Origin: Adineta ricciae
Lineage: Eukaryota; Rotifera; Eurotatoria; Adinetida; Adinetidae
DNA: 64,000 nt
Assembly: GCA_905250025.1 (NCBI GenBank)
Contig: CAJNOJ010000118.1
Coordinates: forward strand, 36,941 to 100,940
Reading direction: 5' to 3'
Part shown: piece after piece, positions 1 through 12,600 of the stretch
Numbering within the stretch: position 1 is the stretch's first letter
Layout of the letters: each line of letters opens with the position of its first letter
Made by a program: the position numbers and the translations under genes
The notes under the pieces: generated by a model
Database searches by the model: none
Seen by the model: only the letters and a program-made list of their open reading frames with translations
Told to the model about the DNA's origin: nothing

Positions 1-40
1 AGAGGGGGTAGTGCGACATCATTAAATATTTGTCTTTCAG

Positions 41-3000
41 ACACTTGTCGATCTAAATTTTGGCAATAAAGGGATCACCGATAAAGGGGTGTGGTACTTG
101 GCTGATGCACTGAAAGTGAATGAAGTGAGATTTAATACGTGGAACCATTCAAACACATTTTTACTAAGATTTTGCCCAATAGACACTTACTTCACTTCGA
201 TTATTCGGAAATCAAATTGGCGATGTTGGAGCACAGTATCTAGCTGATGCATTAAAAGTCAATCGGGTAGAACGGAACTGGTTGTATTAGGTTTTCTAAT
301 TAATCGAAACATTTCGTGACAGACACTCACTACGCTAGATCTTCGGTGGAGTAGTATTAGCATTGTCGGTGCCGAATATTTGGCAGACGTTGTATCGATA
401 AACGAGGTTTGACTATAGAGCAACTTTGCTAGGACGAATATCACACTGACCATATCACAGACAATCGAAGAGCTGTGGCTGGGTGACCAATTCAGTGGTG
501 TTATCGCGGCATGCCATTTAGCCAAACTATTACGAGTCAATCAAGTAAGATTCTCGTGAACATTTTACAGAATAAACTATTAGTACAATTACTTATAGAC
601 GATCACAGAAATAATTCCCTACAACCAGTTGCCGCCATTATCTCTACATTTGAATTGGGCTACTGCTTGGAAAGTTCCTCAAGTACTGCCAGCATGTGCT
701 TGTTTAAATACATACATTTCGCACGTTCTGCACGCAGACACTCACTAAACTTGGTTTGCCGTCATACGAATTTCATGCCAGAGGTGCCTACTATCTGGCT
801 GATGCACTGAAATGCAACCATGTTAGAAGCTGTCAACAACTATCGACTATCGCTTTGTTTTCATCTTCTTAGACGCTTACCAAATTGGATCTTACATATA
901 AGTATATCGAGGATGCTGGAGCACAGCATTTCGCAGAGTTTTTGAAAGTCAATCAAGTAGGACAAAAATATACTTAGTCATTCATATCTGTATGGTGAGT
1001 TCTTATTCCAGACACTTACTTCGATCAATCTTGAATCGAACTCTATTCACGCTCATGGAGCACAGCACCTGGCTGACGCGCTGAAAATTAATCAAGTTAG
1101 CGCTGTTACTCCATTCGCATAACGTTATTATGATTCTCTACAATAGACACTTATCGAAATCAACCTCAGCGGTAACTATATCCAAAGTGCTGGTGCTCAG
1201 TACCTAGCTGATGCATTGAGAGTCAATCAAGTGAGATCTTCTCGTCGACAATCGTTTGCTTTGATAGTTATTTTCTTTCTTGAAGACACTCAAAATACTA
1301 CATCTGCGTTCCAATGGGATTGAAAATGATGGAATACGACACTTAGCTGATGCATTGAAGAATAATCAGGTGCAAAAGTCGAGAAAGTTCTTAGAAAGAG
1401 TGCTCAGATGGATTATGTGTGTAGACACTCACTACACTGACACTTGATAGCAACCGTCTTCGGGAAGAAGCATCAGAATATTTGATTGAGACCTTGGAAA
1501 TCAATCGAGTAATGTTCATTTATCTTTGTTCGAGTCAATATCAAGATCTTATGATCTGGCAGACACTAACAAAAATACTTGCACAGAGTTCTGTTAATGG
1601 CCCTATTGAAGCATGGTTTTTGGCAAAGCATTTACGAACCAACAAGGTAAGGTTGGTGTACATCCTGACAATTATATCATTACTGTGGTATTGGTATTAG
1701 ACACTTGTCACACTGTCTATGTTTGGACTCGCTAGTGGAAATGAAGGAGAACTGCTTCTAGACGAAACACGACACATGAATCAAGTATAATTGTCATAGG
1801 CTTACATTTGTATATCCACACTACGACATTGATGTACAGACGCTCACTACACTCCAATTGAAGTCAAATGCAATTCTTGCACTAGGAGCACGCTATCTTG
1901 CTGATGCACTTATAGTCAATCAGGCAAGATTGATCAGCGTTTTTGCAGCTACGTCACGGTTGCTATGTTTATTTTACAGACACTGACTTCACTAACTCTG
2001 TCAAACGTTTCGCTTTCTAGTGAAGGAGCAAAATATTTAGCAGATGCCTTGAAAGTCAATCAAGTTTGTGTTTCGATCATGATCATTTTGACAACTATCA
2101 TTCCTTATCAGACACTCACAACGTTAAATCTCGATGATAATTGGATGCGTGACCCTGGAATAGAGCATTTGGCTGCAGCATTGGTAGTGAATCACGTGCG
2201 TATAGTATAAACTTGCTTGAGTACTTTATTTTACATATAATTCTTACTTATAGACACTTAGTGCACTAAATATCAGCAGCAATAATATCACTGATGAGGG
2301 TATACAACATCTAGCTGATGCATTGAAGCAGAATCAAGTAAAATCAACATTCTCTCTCTGAAATGTATAATTAGTGCACGTATTTATTTGCAGACACTAA
2401 CTACTTTAAACATCGCTAACAACAAGCTAGGTCCAATGAGTCCAGTACATATTGGTAAAGCTTTGTGTCAAAATCAAGTAGATTCAAGGATTCTGCCTGT
2501 TGACATTTAAATACTACGGTATAACGTTATAGACACTCGCGACATTAGATCTCAGTAAGAACGCAATTACTGATACTGGAGCATGTCATATAGCCAATGG
2601 ATTGAAAAAGAACCGAGTGAGATCAGTATACTCTCTATCAAGTAAATCATCGATAAAATCGTACCTATTCAGACGCTTACCACTCTAAACATCGCGGAAA
2701 ACAAGCTAGGTCCAATGGGTGCATTATTTATTGGTAGAGCTCTGCATGAAAATCAGGTAGATTTGTTGATTTTGTCTGCTGACATTTATAAGGTATCATG
2801 TTGCAATTGTAAACAGACACTCACGACATTAAATTTGAGAAATAATGATATTCGAAGATCAGGAGCAAAAAATATAACTGAAGCATTGCACATCAACTGC
2901 GTAAGTTCACCATATGATTGTTTATTGGCTGTTAATTGTTGTGAACATCTACAGTCAGTTTCTACCCTTGATATTGGTGCTAATCGATTCCGTGATGAAG

Positions 3001-3717
3001 GAATATTGAATATAGTGGGAGTGCTACGAATTAATCACGTAAGAGAATTTCCAAATGACTCTAAAGATTGATCGTGAGACACTGTATTATCAGATCAGAT
3101 CTTTATCGCTGGATAACTTACTTATTACGCAGACTGCCTTATCCCATCTAGTTGAAGCATTAAAAGTCAACAAAGTACAGCATCATGCTATTTGCTGATT
3201 ACAACTAGTTGATATACGTCTCTCTTCGCAGACGCTCACTACTCTGTCTCTCGCTAGTTGTAAAATTGATGGTCGCAAGTGCGCAAGTTTGAACGAAATG
3301 CTCCGACATAATCAGGTGAAATCACACTGCAATTTGACATTTCGTCACACGCGAAAAAGTATACTTTTAGTCACTGACAACGCTTAATCTTAACAGCAAT
3401 CGGATCACAGCTGGTGGTGGTCAGCTTCTAGCCGAAGCACTTCTACATAATAAGGTTTGCATACAGCGTAGCAACTCGAGCACATCATTCATGTCACAGT
3501 ATATCGTACCAGACACTTACAACACTGTGGCTTATTAACACTGGAATCGGTGATTACGGAGCAAAATGTTTCGCCGATGCACTAAAAGTGAACGAAGTAA
3601 TGTGCTCGTATGTTTGATCTTCTGTACCTATGTTCAACTTTCGTGTGTCAGACACTTACTACCTTAATGCTGCGTTGGAATCATATCAGTACTGGTGGAA
3701 CACGTCATTTCAATTGA
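41..3717 (+). CDS. RNI/NLRC3-type leucine-rich-repeat protein, 3' part (26 one-repeat exons)
   Basis: The gene starts upstream of the window. Each exon encodes one ribonuclease-inhibitor-type LRR of the form TLTTLxLxxNxIxxxGAxYLAxALxxNQ. Exons begin after an AG, at an ACA/ACG Thr codon, and end before GT. Exons: 41-124, 183-266, 323-406, 461-544, 738-821, 873-956, 1012-1095, 1147-1230, 1286-1369, 1425-1508, 1563-1646, 1701-1784, 1840-1923, 1980-2063, 2112-2195, 2254-2337, 2394-2477, 2533-2616, 2673-2756, 2817-2900, 2955-3038, 3094-3174 (81 nt), 3232-3315, 3371-3454, 3513-3596, 3652-3717 (ends TGA inside a repeat). Every intron is phase 0 and usually 45-60 nt; the one at 545-737 is longer. LRRs of this kind bind protein ligands, as in NLRC3 and RNH1. 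No NACHT or other effector domain is visible here, so its presence upstream is open. I am sure of the repeats and exons, less sure of the true stop. Confidence 0.87.
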
Positions 3718-3960
3718 AGGAACTGGATTTGTTACGGTAATCATGCTATTCAAGAGATGCTTCAGAAACATCATTTCGACGACTGGATTTGAATGAATAT
3801 TGTAATCCGATGCCGTTGAATAAAATCTTTCATCTGATTTCCTCGAAGAAAATTATGCTCACATTGTCGAATATTAACCGTTTATCTACTCGCAACGAGT
3901 CATGTTTCTCGTTAAATATCAGCTATTATACTTTGACATGCTTTAATGAATTTCTCTAGA
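3718..3960 (+). pseudogene. Decayed LRR tail downstream of the LRR gene
   Basis: Directly after the in-frame TGA, LRR-like peptides continue in shifted frames: QLKELDL near 3711-3731, and FRRLDLNEY followed by an open stretch to a TAG near 3958. At least two frame changes are needed to read through, so this looks like degenerated terminal repeats and not an active exon. It overlaps the minus-strand fragment that ends at 3912. Confidence 0.45.
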
Positions 3961-4407
3961 ACGACTTCTAAATTTTCGTTAATCATGCAAATTTCTTCTT
4001 CACCATAATCATTAGCACCTATTTGACCGCCTCTCTGTTCGACTCCCGGTATTTTCCTATAAAATGACTGTGCTCCATGATTCTTACAACCAGTTGATAG
4101 ATGAACGATTCCAGTCTTCAACAATGGATCATTTAGACGTGTGCGCAATAAATTTTGAAATTTAATTAAAGATATTTTTACTGACCGTGATCCAAAACCT
4201 TGTCGCTGGTACTCATCGTCAAGAGCTAGTTGTTCCGTTGGCGAGCATAATCATCATATTTTTCATTGTCTTGTGAGAAACATGTTCGATTAATTCTTAT
4301 TATAGTGTCCATATCATCACTATTGTTCGCTGTTTTTAGAAGAAGGTTAACTCCATATCCAAAAAGCCACGAGAGGAGTGCTCTTTCTATATTCTGAAGC
4401 AGTAGAA
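3912..4407 (-). pseudogene. Frameshifted fragment of an unrecognised gene
   Basis: On the minus strand a good coding-like peptide runs from about 4407 (TVLLLQNIERALLSWLFGYG) to a stop at 3912. It changes frame near 4230: one frame reads YDDYARQRNN and stops, while the other continues QLALDDEYQRQGFGSRSV and stays open through an acidic C-terminus. A single indel would explain this. I do not recognise the family. There is no start codon or promoter, and it sits in debris between the LRR gene and the F-box gene, so I read it as a broken gene remnant. Confidence 0.4.
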
Positions 4408-4727
4408 CAGTCGTTGATTAATATATGTGATGCCTGTTGCTTAGATATGGTTGATTAACGTTTCCTATGATACATGTGGTCCGATCTGTTATAAATATCG
4501 TATACTAATAAATCTATATTTAGTGAAAGTTTTAGAGTGTTCCGATAGTTTTCCATCATTATAAGAACGACTCCCATGTAATATATCCTTTGCTGAATTT
4601 CCATTCGTGAAATTACATTTCTACAAGTACTGATCATTCTAGATGTTGCAAGAAAACGAATTAGGCACAACACGTATTGCTCTATGATTTCATACGAAAG
4701 TCAGATAGATTTGCCGCTTCTTTATAG

Positions 4728-4829
4728 ACAGTCGTTACGCTTAATCTTACAAGAAATAAAATCAACAATAAGTATGGTCCATATTTCACCGATGAACTGA
4801 CGGAGTTGATCGAGTGCTTGTATTCTTGA
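4728..4829 (+). pseudogene. Orphan LRR exon
   Basis: After a TATAG acceptor there is one RNI-type repeat beginning TVVTLNLTRNKI and ending in TGA after 33 residues. It has the layout of the exons in the array but lies about 1 kb beyond the array's stop. A weaker LRR-like stretch (QILSALNLQN) follows near 4890-4960. It may be the former last exon of the LRR gene or a remnant of a duplicated copy. Confidence 0.45.
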
Positions 4830-5656
4830 TTACTACCTTAGTACTGTGCGATAATTAAATTGATGCTTATTTCAAGATACAAATCTTGAGCGCGTTGAAT
4901 CTACAAAATATAATTGGACTGATAACAGCGTATATATGTTCTTTAATGGTTTAAGGGATAGCGATGAACCGAAATTGTATCTATATTCACATCGATCTTT
5001 CATATATTTTCAATTAAAGGAGTGAAGTATGTTCTCGTTATACTACTAGTCTTCTCTTTAATTGCAATTCGGTTTCATTGAAGGATAATTATAGAAGTCT
5101 AAATTCACCGTTTCGTCAATACTGTCATCTATTCATTTGATTTTTATCAAATTCATATTCAAATATCTTATCTCGTATCGATCAAGACTGTCAAAAAGCG
5201 AAATATCGAAAATAAGTTTATTTATATCCGATAGAAAGTACATCGTCATTATATTGTCAAATGTTCTTAACCCACATACGTTTGTGAACGGTCATATCTC
5301 TCGATAAAGGTAAACTTTCGGTTACTGTTCTTTTCTGTATACTGTTTGATTTGCAATGAAATAATCGACCATCCATCCTCATTTTACACGATTGATTTCT
5401 GTACCCGCACCATATTTCATTCACGCATATATTTTTGTAATATATACGATGCTACTCACGAAAGCAGTTTATGGATTCAACGAATTTCCAAGTGAATTAT
5501 TATTCGAGATCTTTGATTATCTATCGTTTATACATGTAATTCAATCATTTTCTGGTTTGAATCAAAAGCTAAATTCGGTTATTCAATCGTATCCATCGAG
5601 GATTGTTTTACGTTCTTGCAACGATGAAAATGTCTTTCGATTTAAAGAGTTAACTT

Positions 5657-5675
5657 CCCAGGTCAATCAATCAGA
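5657..5675 (+). repeat. Left terminal inverted repeat of the CACTA-like element
   Basis: Starts CCCAGGTCAA and pairs with the complement of 14293-14311. It is preceded by the TT target duplicate at 5655-5656. Confidence 0.85.
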
Positions 5676-5850
5676 CAATAAGATCGGTCTCAGATTCTTG
5701 TGCGATCATGTCTGTTATTGCGTGAAGATCGGACATGATCATGCATGATCATACGAAAAATCTGACGCAAAATCGTGGTCCCCGATTTCCTACATCATCT
5801 CTTTGTATAAGATTCGGACAAGAACCGATTATCCAATCATATCTGATCAT
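5676..5850. repeat. Left subterminal repeat region
   Basis: Dense short direct and inverted words such as AGATCGG, GATCATG, TGATCATA and GATTCGGAC. They are similar in kind to those at the right end, and probably bind transposase. The stretch 5850-6508 beyond it has no supported gene; it would be the 3' flank of the BEN gene. Confidence 0.5.
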
Positions 5851-6508
5851 ATCAATATGATTTTTATATATTTCTTTGTGCACAGACGTTACCCATGCAA
5901 AGTATTTACTCGACCAGAAAATTTAAATGAAATTGTTTAAGTCTCAATGAGAAACGTTTTATTTTCAAGCTAACTGAATATTTGGATAAAAAATCATGCT
6001 TGTAAGCCATAAGGAGTTAGCCGAAGGTGTTAGAATAAAAAATGATAAATATCACCTTCAACACTCAGTGAGAGAAGCACTCTTCTCTTGTTTCGTGAGA
6101 CTTCTAGACTACAAATGTGTACGATCGAAAAAATTATCCCATGGAGAAAAACAATAAAATCGTTTTGAAAAAAGAACAGAATAACAAATATTAACCATAA
6201 AAATCGGCCGCAGCGAAATAAGATCTATTTTTACACAGGTTCGAAGGAAAAGCGAAAATATAAGGAGTACGATTTTGATAAAGAACAAAGACAACTTCTA
6301 GAAATATCAGAGAATGTTTAAGCCACGACCAAAAAAAACAAAGGAAAACATCGAAACAGAAAAATCGATACGTAATCTGACACAGCATAAATAACACCAA
6401 AATACAACATCAAATGTCCCCAACGTCGAATCCCTGTACAACACCAAGAAAAACAGCGTATAGAATTTCATTAATCTTTCAACAACAATGCTTACCACTC
6501 CGAACGAC

Positions 6509-9302
6509 TCAATTAAGTAGACTTTCATTCATTACCATATCTTCCACATCTTCATCAGAAACGCCACCGTCACCAGGACTAGCAGCAACTCGAAACGTTG
6601 GTCCACCTGTCGCATGTGTTCCACCACTTGCAGGACTATTATTAGCACCACTTCTTCTATACTCACGACGAACATCACACAGCATTTGCGCTAAAGTTCT
6701 TCGAAGACAATTTCGCAGAAACTCGTCAAAATGTAAAGGATCAATTCTAAATCGAGCACAAACGGCCTCTAAACAAAAAAAAAGATCAATTCATTCGCAC
6801 ACAAAAAAGCTTCAAAACATATTCCCCTAGCTATCTACATAAACGTCAAAGAAGAAGCAATAACTTCGGATATTTCTGATCCAAACAACACCACAATTTT
6901 CAACATCGACAATATCGACACAGAACGACACTCAATCACATCTATATCTACTCGATATAGAATCAAAGCAAATGGATCTCTATGCGCGACACATAGATCA
7001 AAAACGAAACTCAATCACATCTATATCTACTCGATATAGAAGCAAAACACATGGATCTCTATGCGCGACACATAGATCAAAAACGAAACTCAATCACATC
7101 TATATCTACTCGATATAGAAGCAAAACACATGGATCTCTATGCGCGACACATAGATCGAAAACGGCACTCAATCACATCTATATCCGCTCGATATAGAAG
7201 CAAAACAAATGGATTTCTATGCGCGACACATAGATCGAAAAGAACCGGGGAATCTAATTTTGATTTCGGTTGTGGAATATAAGTGAGTATGGTGTCGTTT
7301 GCTGTGGCTACGGTAACAAGACTTATTGAGATGTATAAAAAGTATCTCGTGGGGAGATTAGAATATGACTTTGAAAGAGTTTTCGGCGGAATGATGAACA
7401 GATCTACATATGTGGTATTTAGTTGGTAAGAGAAGATGAATTTTTCGAAAAGAAACTTAGTACGATAAACGGAGACTAAAGCTGATAGGGAATGTAGTGA
7501 TCGGAAGAAGATGGCTGATTCCTGAACACTTTATATGGTAGATGATGGCCTATTTGCCCGTGGCGAAAGGAATTAGGAAATAATGATCGAACGTTTGCGG
7601 TTAGATTGGTGCAGTTATATGCAGTAAAAAAAAGGGAAATTGGACTGTAGTAGAATAAGCTGTCTTGGCGGAATAATAGGTTACCTGCCCAAAGTGCCAT
7701 TCTGCTTGGATCCAAACCTGGTCGACTGTAAATTTGATTTGAGAACAATATAGAATTGGCGAGTTCAGCACGTGAAAATAAAGTTTTCAAGAGACTACGC
7801 GCAAACTTTTTGTAATCGGTTGCTCTGGACACAGTTATCAAGTTCAATCCGTTGAAGTCCTAGCGAAAGAGTATAGTGCTTTGTAATATGAGACTCTTAA
7901 TAAGTGCACTTACTACTACTTTTGGAAATTGGTGTGTAGGGTTTTGGTAGGGTGCAATACTTGGATTTACCTAATAAAGAGAGCTAATTAAACGATTTGA
8001 TTGTGTTGATATGAATAATTACGGAATTGACATGGACGGTTTTAGATAAAACGCGCATTTGTTTATCGAGTTTGTTCAACTGTGTTTGAACAGTACCTGT
8101 TAACTGGTCAGTTGCAGTTGTCAAATCTATGTTAAAATATAAAGAATATTCGTTGTTACGAAAATGGTGAGGGTTTGGACACGAGGCTGATATAGTTTTG
8201 ATCCACAGGATGAGAGGATAGATGTCGTTTTATTTTACTTACCGTATTTCAATTGGTCAAATTTATTGTTGAAATACTGCTGAAATGGACGATCAGAACT
8301 AGTATCGAAATCTACAAGCGAAAGAATATTGAGTTAACAAAACGTTATTTCAAATTTTTTATACATAAATTGTTCCTTAGCTCATATGCTAGAACATGAA
8401 ATCATATTTGTTTTCCTAAGTCTTACCTTCATTGTCGTCAGCATGGCAATCCTCATCATCCTCATCGTCAAAAACACGAGCAGAACGATTCGCATGTTGA
8501 TGAGAATCACGACGAGAATTCGATCGATTTAAAGGTAATTCATCGAGCTTATATACATCGCGAACAGCGCGTTGAGTTGAGTCAAAGCCTAGGAGGATTA
8601 CATAGAAATTTGAAGATATTTGTATTTCTCTTACTTGGCTCCTCTTCATCGTCGTTTTCGTCATCATTGTATGCATCATGTCCATGTGTTACACGAATAG
8701 GCGTTTTAGGCATAACATCTCGACTTTGTTGACGTGTTGATAATGATTCAGGATTATTACGAGAACGTCGAGCACGATACGAACTGAACTCAGCTATAAT
8801 GGATAGATTACAACCATTGTTTTCATGATTTACAAAGATATAGAATAGAAACATCATTTTTTGTGGTTTATGACGGCATTTAAATATCCTTCTGTTAGTC
8901 TCTTTTAATGGAGTTATCTCTCGCATTACTTACGTGGATTGTTTAGTTGTCTTGAGATTTCGAACGTTGACGCCAAAGATGTCGATGGTTCATCATAACG
9001 AGTAGGTGCAGCTCGAGCTACGAGAAAGTGTTAAAGATGTAAAAATTTTGACAGTTAGATAGTACCATTTGATGGTTCATTGCCTTTAGCTTTCTTTCGT
9101 TGTGTTGAATCAAAGTCATCTGAAAGGAAGAAGAGAACATTTTATCTTCACATTTATCGAAATGGCATTTGTCACCAATATTTGATTTCCGTTTTGAGTT
9201 TTCTCTAGAAATGAATGTATTGGATACTCGAGTTTGTGTTGGTGCTTGACTCGAAAATTTTCGATGCGTCACGTTGAGTGTTGGTCGCTGTAGGTGAACC
9301 AT
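6509..9302 (-). CDS. BEN-domain protein encoded by the CACTA-like element
   Basis: Nine exons read from the right: 9302-9176, 9119-9066, 9017-8934, 8793-8635, 8588-8427, 8311-8243, 8126-8023, 7859-7685, 6768-6509. All junctions are GT..AG and the phases match (phase 1, except phase 0 at 8023/7859), giving 397 residues ending in TGA. The N-terminal 200 residues are polar and low-complexity, with acidic runs (DDENDDEEE, DDEDDED). Residues about 205-250 look like a short coiled coil (TTATDQLTGTVQTQLNKLDKQ). Residues about 254-345 resemble a BEN domain (YKKFARSLLKTLFSRAEL, LDPSRMALW, FLRNCLRRTLAQMLCDVRREY). BEN domains bind DNA or chromatin proteins. It probably plays the role of the accessory TnpA-like protein. 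The start is the first ATG after an AG; an extra 5' exon is possible. The 916-nt last intron holds a 79-bp minisatellite. Confidence 0.78.
6931..7246. repeat. 79-bp minisatellite, four copies
   Basis: Units start at 6931, 7010, 7089 and 7168 and differ by a few bases. Each unit contains two imperfect palindromes: TCTATATC..GATATAGA and GATCTCTATG..CATAGATC. It lies in the last intron of the BEN gene inside the transposon. Confidence 0.85.
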
Positions 9303-9646
9303 TGCAAAATCTAAAGCAATTAGAACAATATGAGTAGTTAAAGTTCACATGTAATGTTGTTGAACATAAACGATTCATTTTCCATGAAAGCTCTTGCAGT
9401 ATCTTTTATTATCAATAAAAGTAATGGAAGTTTATTTTTAAAAAAAATGTCCTGAAAGATATGCTTGTACCAAAATAGCGAATACATCAAAAGATGTTCC
9501 TAAAAAACCATCATAAGACAAGTGGACGATGATTGTTTGTCTTAACAACATAAAAGGAGCCAGGAAATAAAATGTAAACGAAACAATATCTTTAGAAACA
9601 ATAACTAATGAAAAAAAGAAGTAAGAAGATGAAAAATGTCGAGATC

Positions 9647-12600
9647 TTAGTCGTGTTCAGTCATCGATGAAATGGGAGTAATAAGAAGTGCTTTTCCGAA
9701 AATATCTTCAAAAATAACTAAATGTTTTTCGACTTTTTCGGCCGAAATTAGTCGCCCATTGTTCGTTCTCTTTACCACAAAGTAAAATTTATCTATAGAC
9801 CGCTTCAATAGATCATAGTATCGGCTGCCTTGAAAATGATCACTAAATGCATTGGTCACTTGAAAATTCTTGATTAGTGCATAAGTGTTTCCTTTACATT
9901 GAAAGAAAACTTCGATAATTCCGAATTCCTTCAGACCTGAACGAATCTCATATTGCACAGAATAGCTATTCGTACGTTTGCGTTTAACATATTGAAGTGA
10001 ATGAAACATTTTTTGCCTTATGAGGCAACGACGATATGTTTTAACACATCCCTGGTAATTATTGCAACCACAAATGTCTCGATGATAATTCAGGAGCTCC
10101 AAAAAGAATGGCTCCTCCTTGTTCATGGGAAATAAATCTAATGGTCCTAGAGAAAAGCAGTTAGTCAATGTTTGCAAGTACAAAAATAAAACAGACGTAA
10201 ACGGCTTTAGCTGGTAGATGACATAAGCAAACATTTTAGAGCTATCGTTTTCGTTGAAAAGCAAAGAATCTAACTCTTACCATTGAGCAAACGTGCATCA
10301 TTGTTGCTGAACCGTTTCAGCAAAACATCTATGTTATAATAATGCGCAAACAAATTCTCAAAAGATGTGGTTCCGTTTCTGTTTCTTTTTATATAACCAA
10401 TGAAATCTTCTTGGGCGAATGTGTTGACTGATGATAATGGTCCATGATATTCGTATATCTGTCGAAAGTGTTGATGTAAATGTAAAACAAAATTCGCATG
10501 ATGCAAAAAGTACATATGGTGATCAGAATAATATCTACAAAGTAATTCGTTGGCAGTAATACTTGTGCTATTGGTAAAATTATCATCTGCATGAATAAGA
10601 CGAATGCCTATTATCAACAAAGACACAAAAGCTAGTTGATCGATTGTTAAATAGTGCATGAAATGTGGTATAAATCCATATAACAGCAGATTTTTCAATT
10701 CTGTAGCTTTAATGAAGGAAAAATCTTCAATTCCTTTCATTTTTCGATGAAAAAAATGAGGAAAAATTTGCTTCCGTAAAGCATCGTCAATTTTCTTCCG
10801 TTTACTTGGCTCTAATGACGAAACAATGGTAATAGTAATAGTGCGAAAATGTCTCAAAAGTGTAACATGAGAATAGTCTATAATTAGTGCATGCGGCAAA
10901 GGAATATCGACTATTTCGTCTAATATTGAAGTGCCAAGGTGGCCAAAAACGTTTTGATTATTCTCTTCGGCTGCTTTGGAATTTAGTTCAAATGAATTCA
11001 CTGTGCGATTCATTGGTGCTGTCTGAAATTCATATTGTCTTTTCTTTGCTTCTCGAACGTGTGTACCTTTAATATGGCAATAAAAGCAGGGGTAATAGCC
11101 AGTGTGACCAATCATATTGGCCATTACTTTCAGCGCTGGACAATCAGCAATACAACCATACACTTTCAAACGAAACACTTGTTGAACGTCTGGAACTTGA
11201 AGATCTAGCAATTAAATGAACAATAAAAGAATGATATTTAACAATAATTCAAAGATTAATATTTTTATTGACACATCGAAACTTTCTAACCTGTTTGTTT
11301 CAGCAAACTGATCGCAGAAAAGGAGGATTTCAACCATAATTTGACGTTAGGATCAGAATAGCCAATGTACATCGAAATGAGGAAAATGTTTGATCTACAA
11401 TATCGAAGTTTCGGAGGAATTTCAAGAATACTAGCATCGCAAATCCATAATTTTTGTTTTGTCGACTTTGTCAATCCCACACTATCCACGTGCAAAAGTA
11501 ATGTCAACAAATTATTCACTGGAAATTTCTGTAACAAATGTTCGTAAGCTTTTGCAAATGGAATATCATATTTTGTTTGCAAATAACGATTTGAGATACG
11601 CTTTTTATATTGTTCAATATCAGAGGAAAGTCTCAAAATAATACTTGATAGTAAACCATGTAAATCCGTGTCGAAAATAAAAGCAACGTGCTTTTTTTCT
11701 GCGTGGGGACATCGACTGCATAAACTTTCGTTTCGACTAAGTTCTTTTTCGCAAATAACACATATTGTTCTTTTATTAAAATAGTTATTCACGCCCAAAT
11801 GCTTTAAAAGTGAATTCATATCTTTCGGCATTTGGTTTGGAACTGGTAATAAAGATTTGAAAAATGATAAAAATTGCTCAGATTCTTTTTTACTAATTTG
11901 TGACTGTCGCAATAACTGCAAAAATCTGAGAGCCACACCATTAACGGTCAAAGATGTAAACGAGTGTAGTTCACGATCTTCTTGATCGATCGAGAAAGTC
12001 GTTCTATTTTCATCTTCTGAAGACACTGAGTCTAAAAAGCAAAAGCGAAACTATCAACAAATATCTTTATTTTATAAGCTATAAATGTATGCAAAGTTTC
12101 TAGACGTTGTCAATGCGACCAAGTCTATTTGGGGATATTTGAGGACAAGTTTTGCCGTTTTTTTAATTTGGATATCTTTTATTGAAGATCAATAGTTTGT
12201 ACTCATGAGAATTATTTTCTCAGTGTGTAAAGCGAGTAAAAAGGCATAGTACACTTTACAACTAGATATATTCCTCTCCTGTGTGATCGCTTGAATGGAA
12301 GTGTACTCTTCCTGGAGAAACATGTCAAAAACAGTAGTTTCCTTGCAGAAGAGTATCAGTTCAGATTTGTATGATAGATTAGCCAGTAGCATACAATTTC
12401 TACAAAAGAGCCGAGATGGACATCTCCATTTTTATTTGCATACGCAAAATACACATGCTGTATTTTTTATTTAACCTTCAAGTTAAATTTTCGCGCCTAC
12501 TGGAGTTTATCCCCATGCAAAGAGATTGACTGAAATGAAACACAAAACTCGAACAACCCTTGTGACGTTAAGAGCACAATAAATCTCTGCCAAAAAATTG

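Noticed and set aside
6414-6830. Plus-strand 138-codon ORF in the transposon
   Set aside because: It is the opposite strand of the last BEN-gene exon, whose frame, splice acceptor and stop fit better.
6931-7246. Possible CRISPR-like array
   Set aside because: Units are contiguous near-identical 79-bp tandem repeats without unique spacers, in a eukaryotic intron.
12189-12392. Minus-strand ORF in the transposase first intron
   Set aside because: It lies wholly in the 680-nt intron between consistent splice sites and has no recognisable motif.
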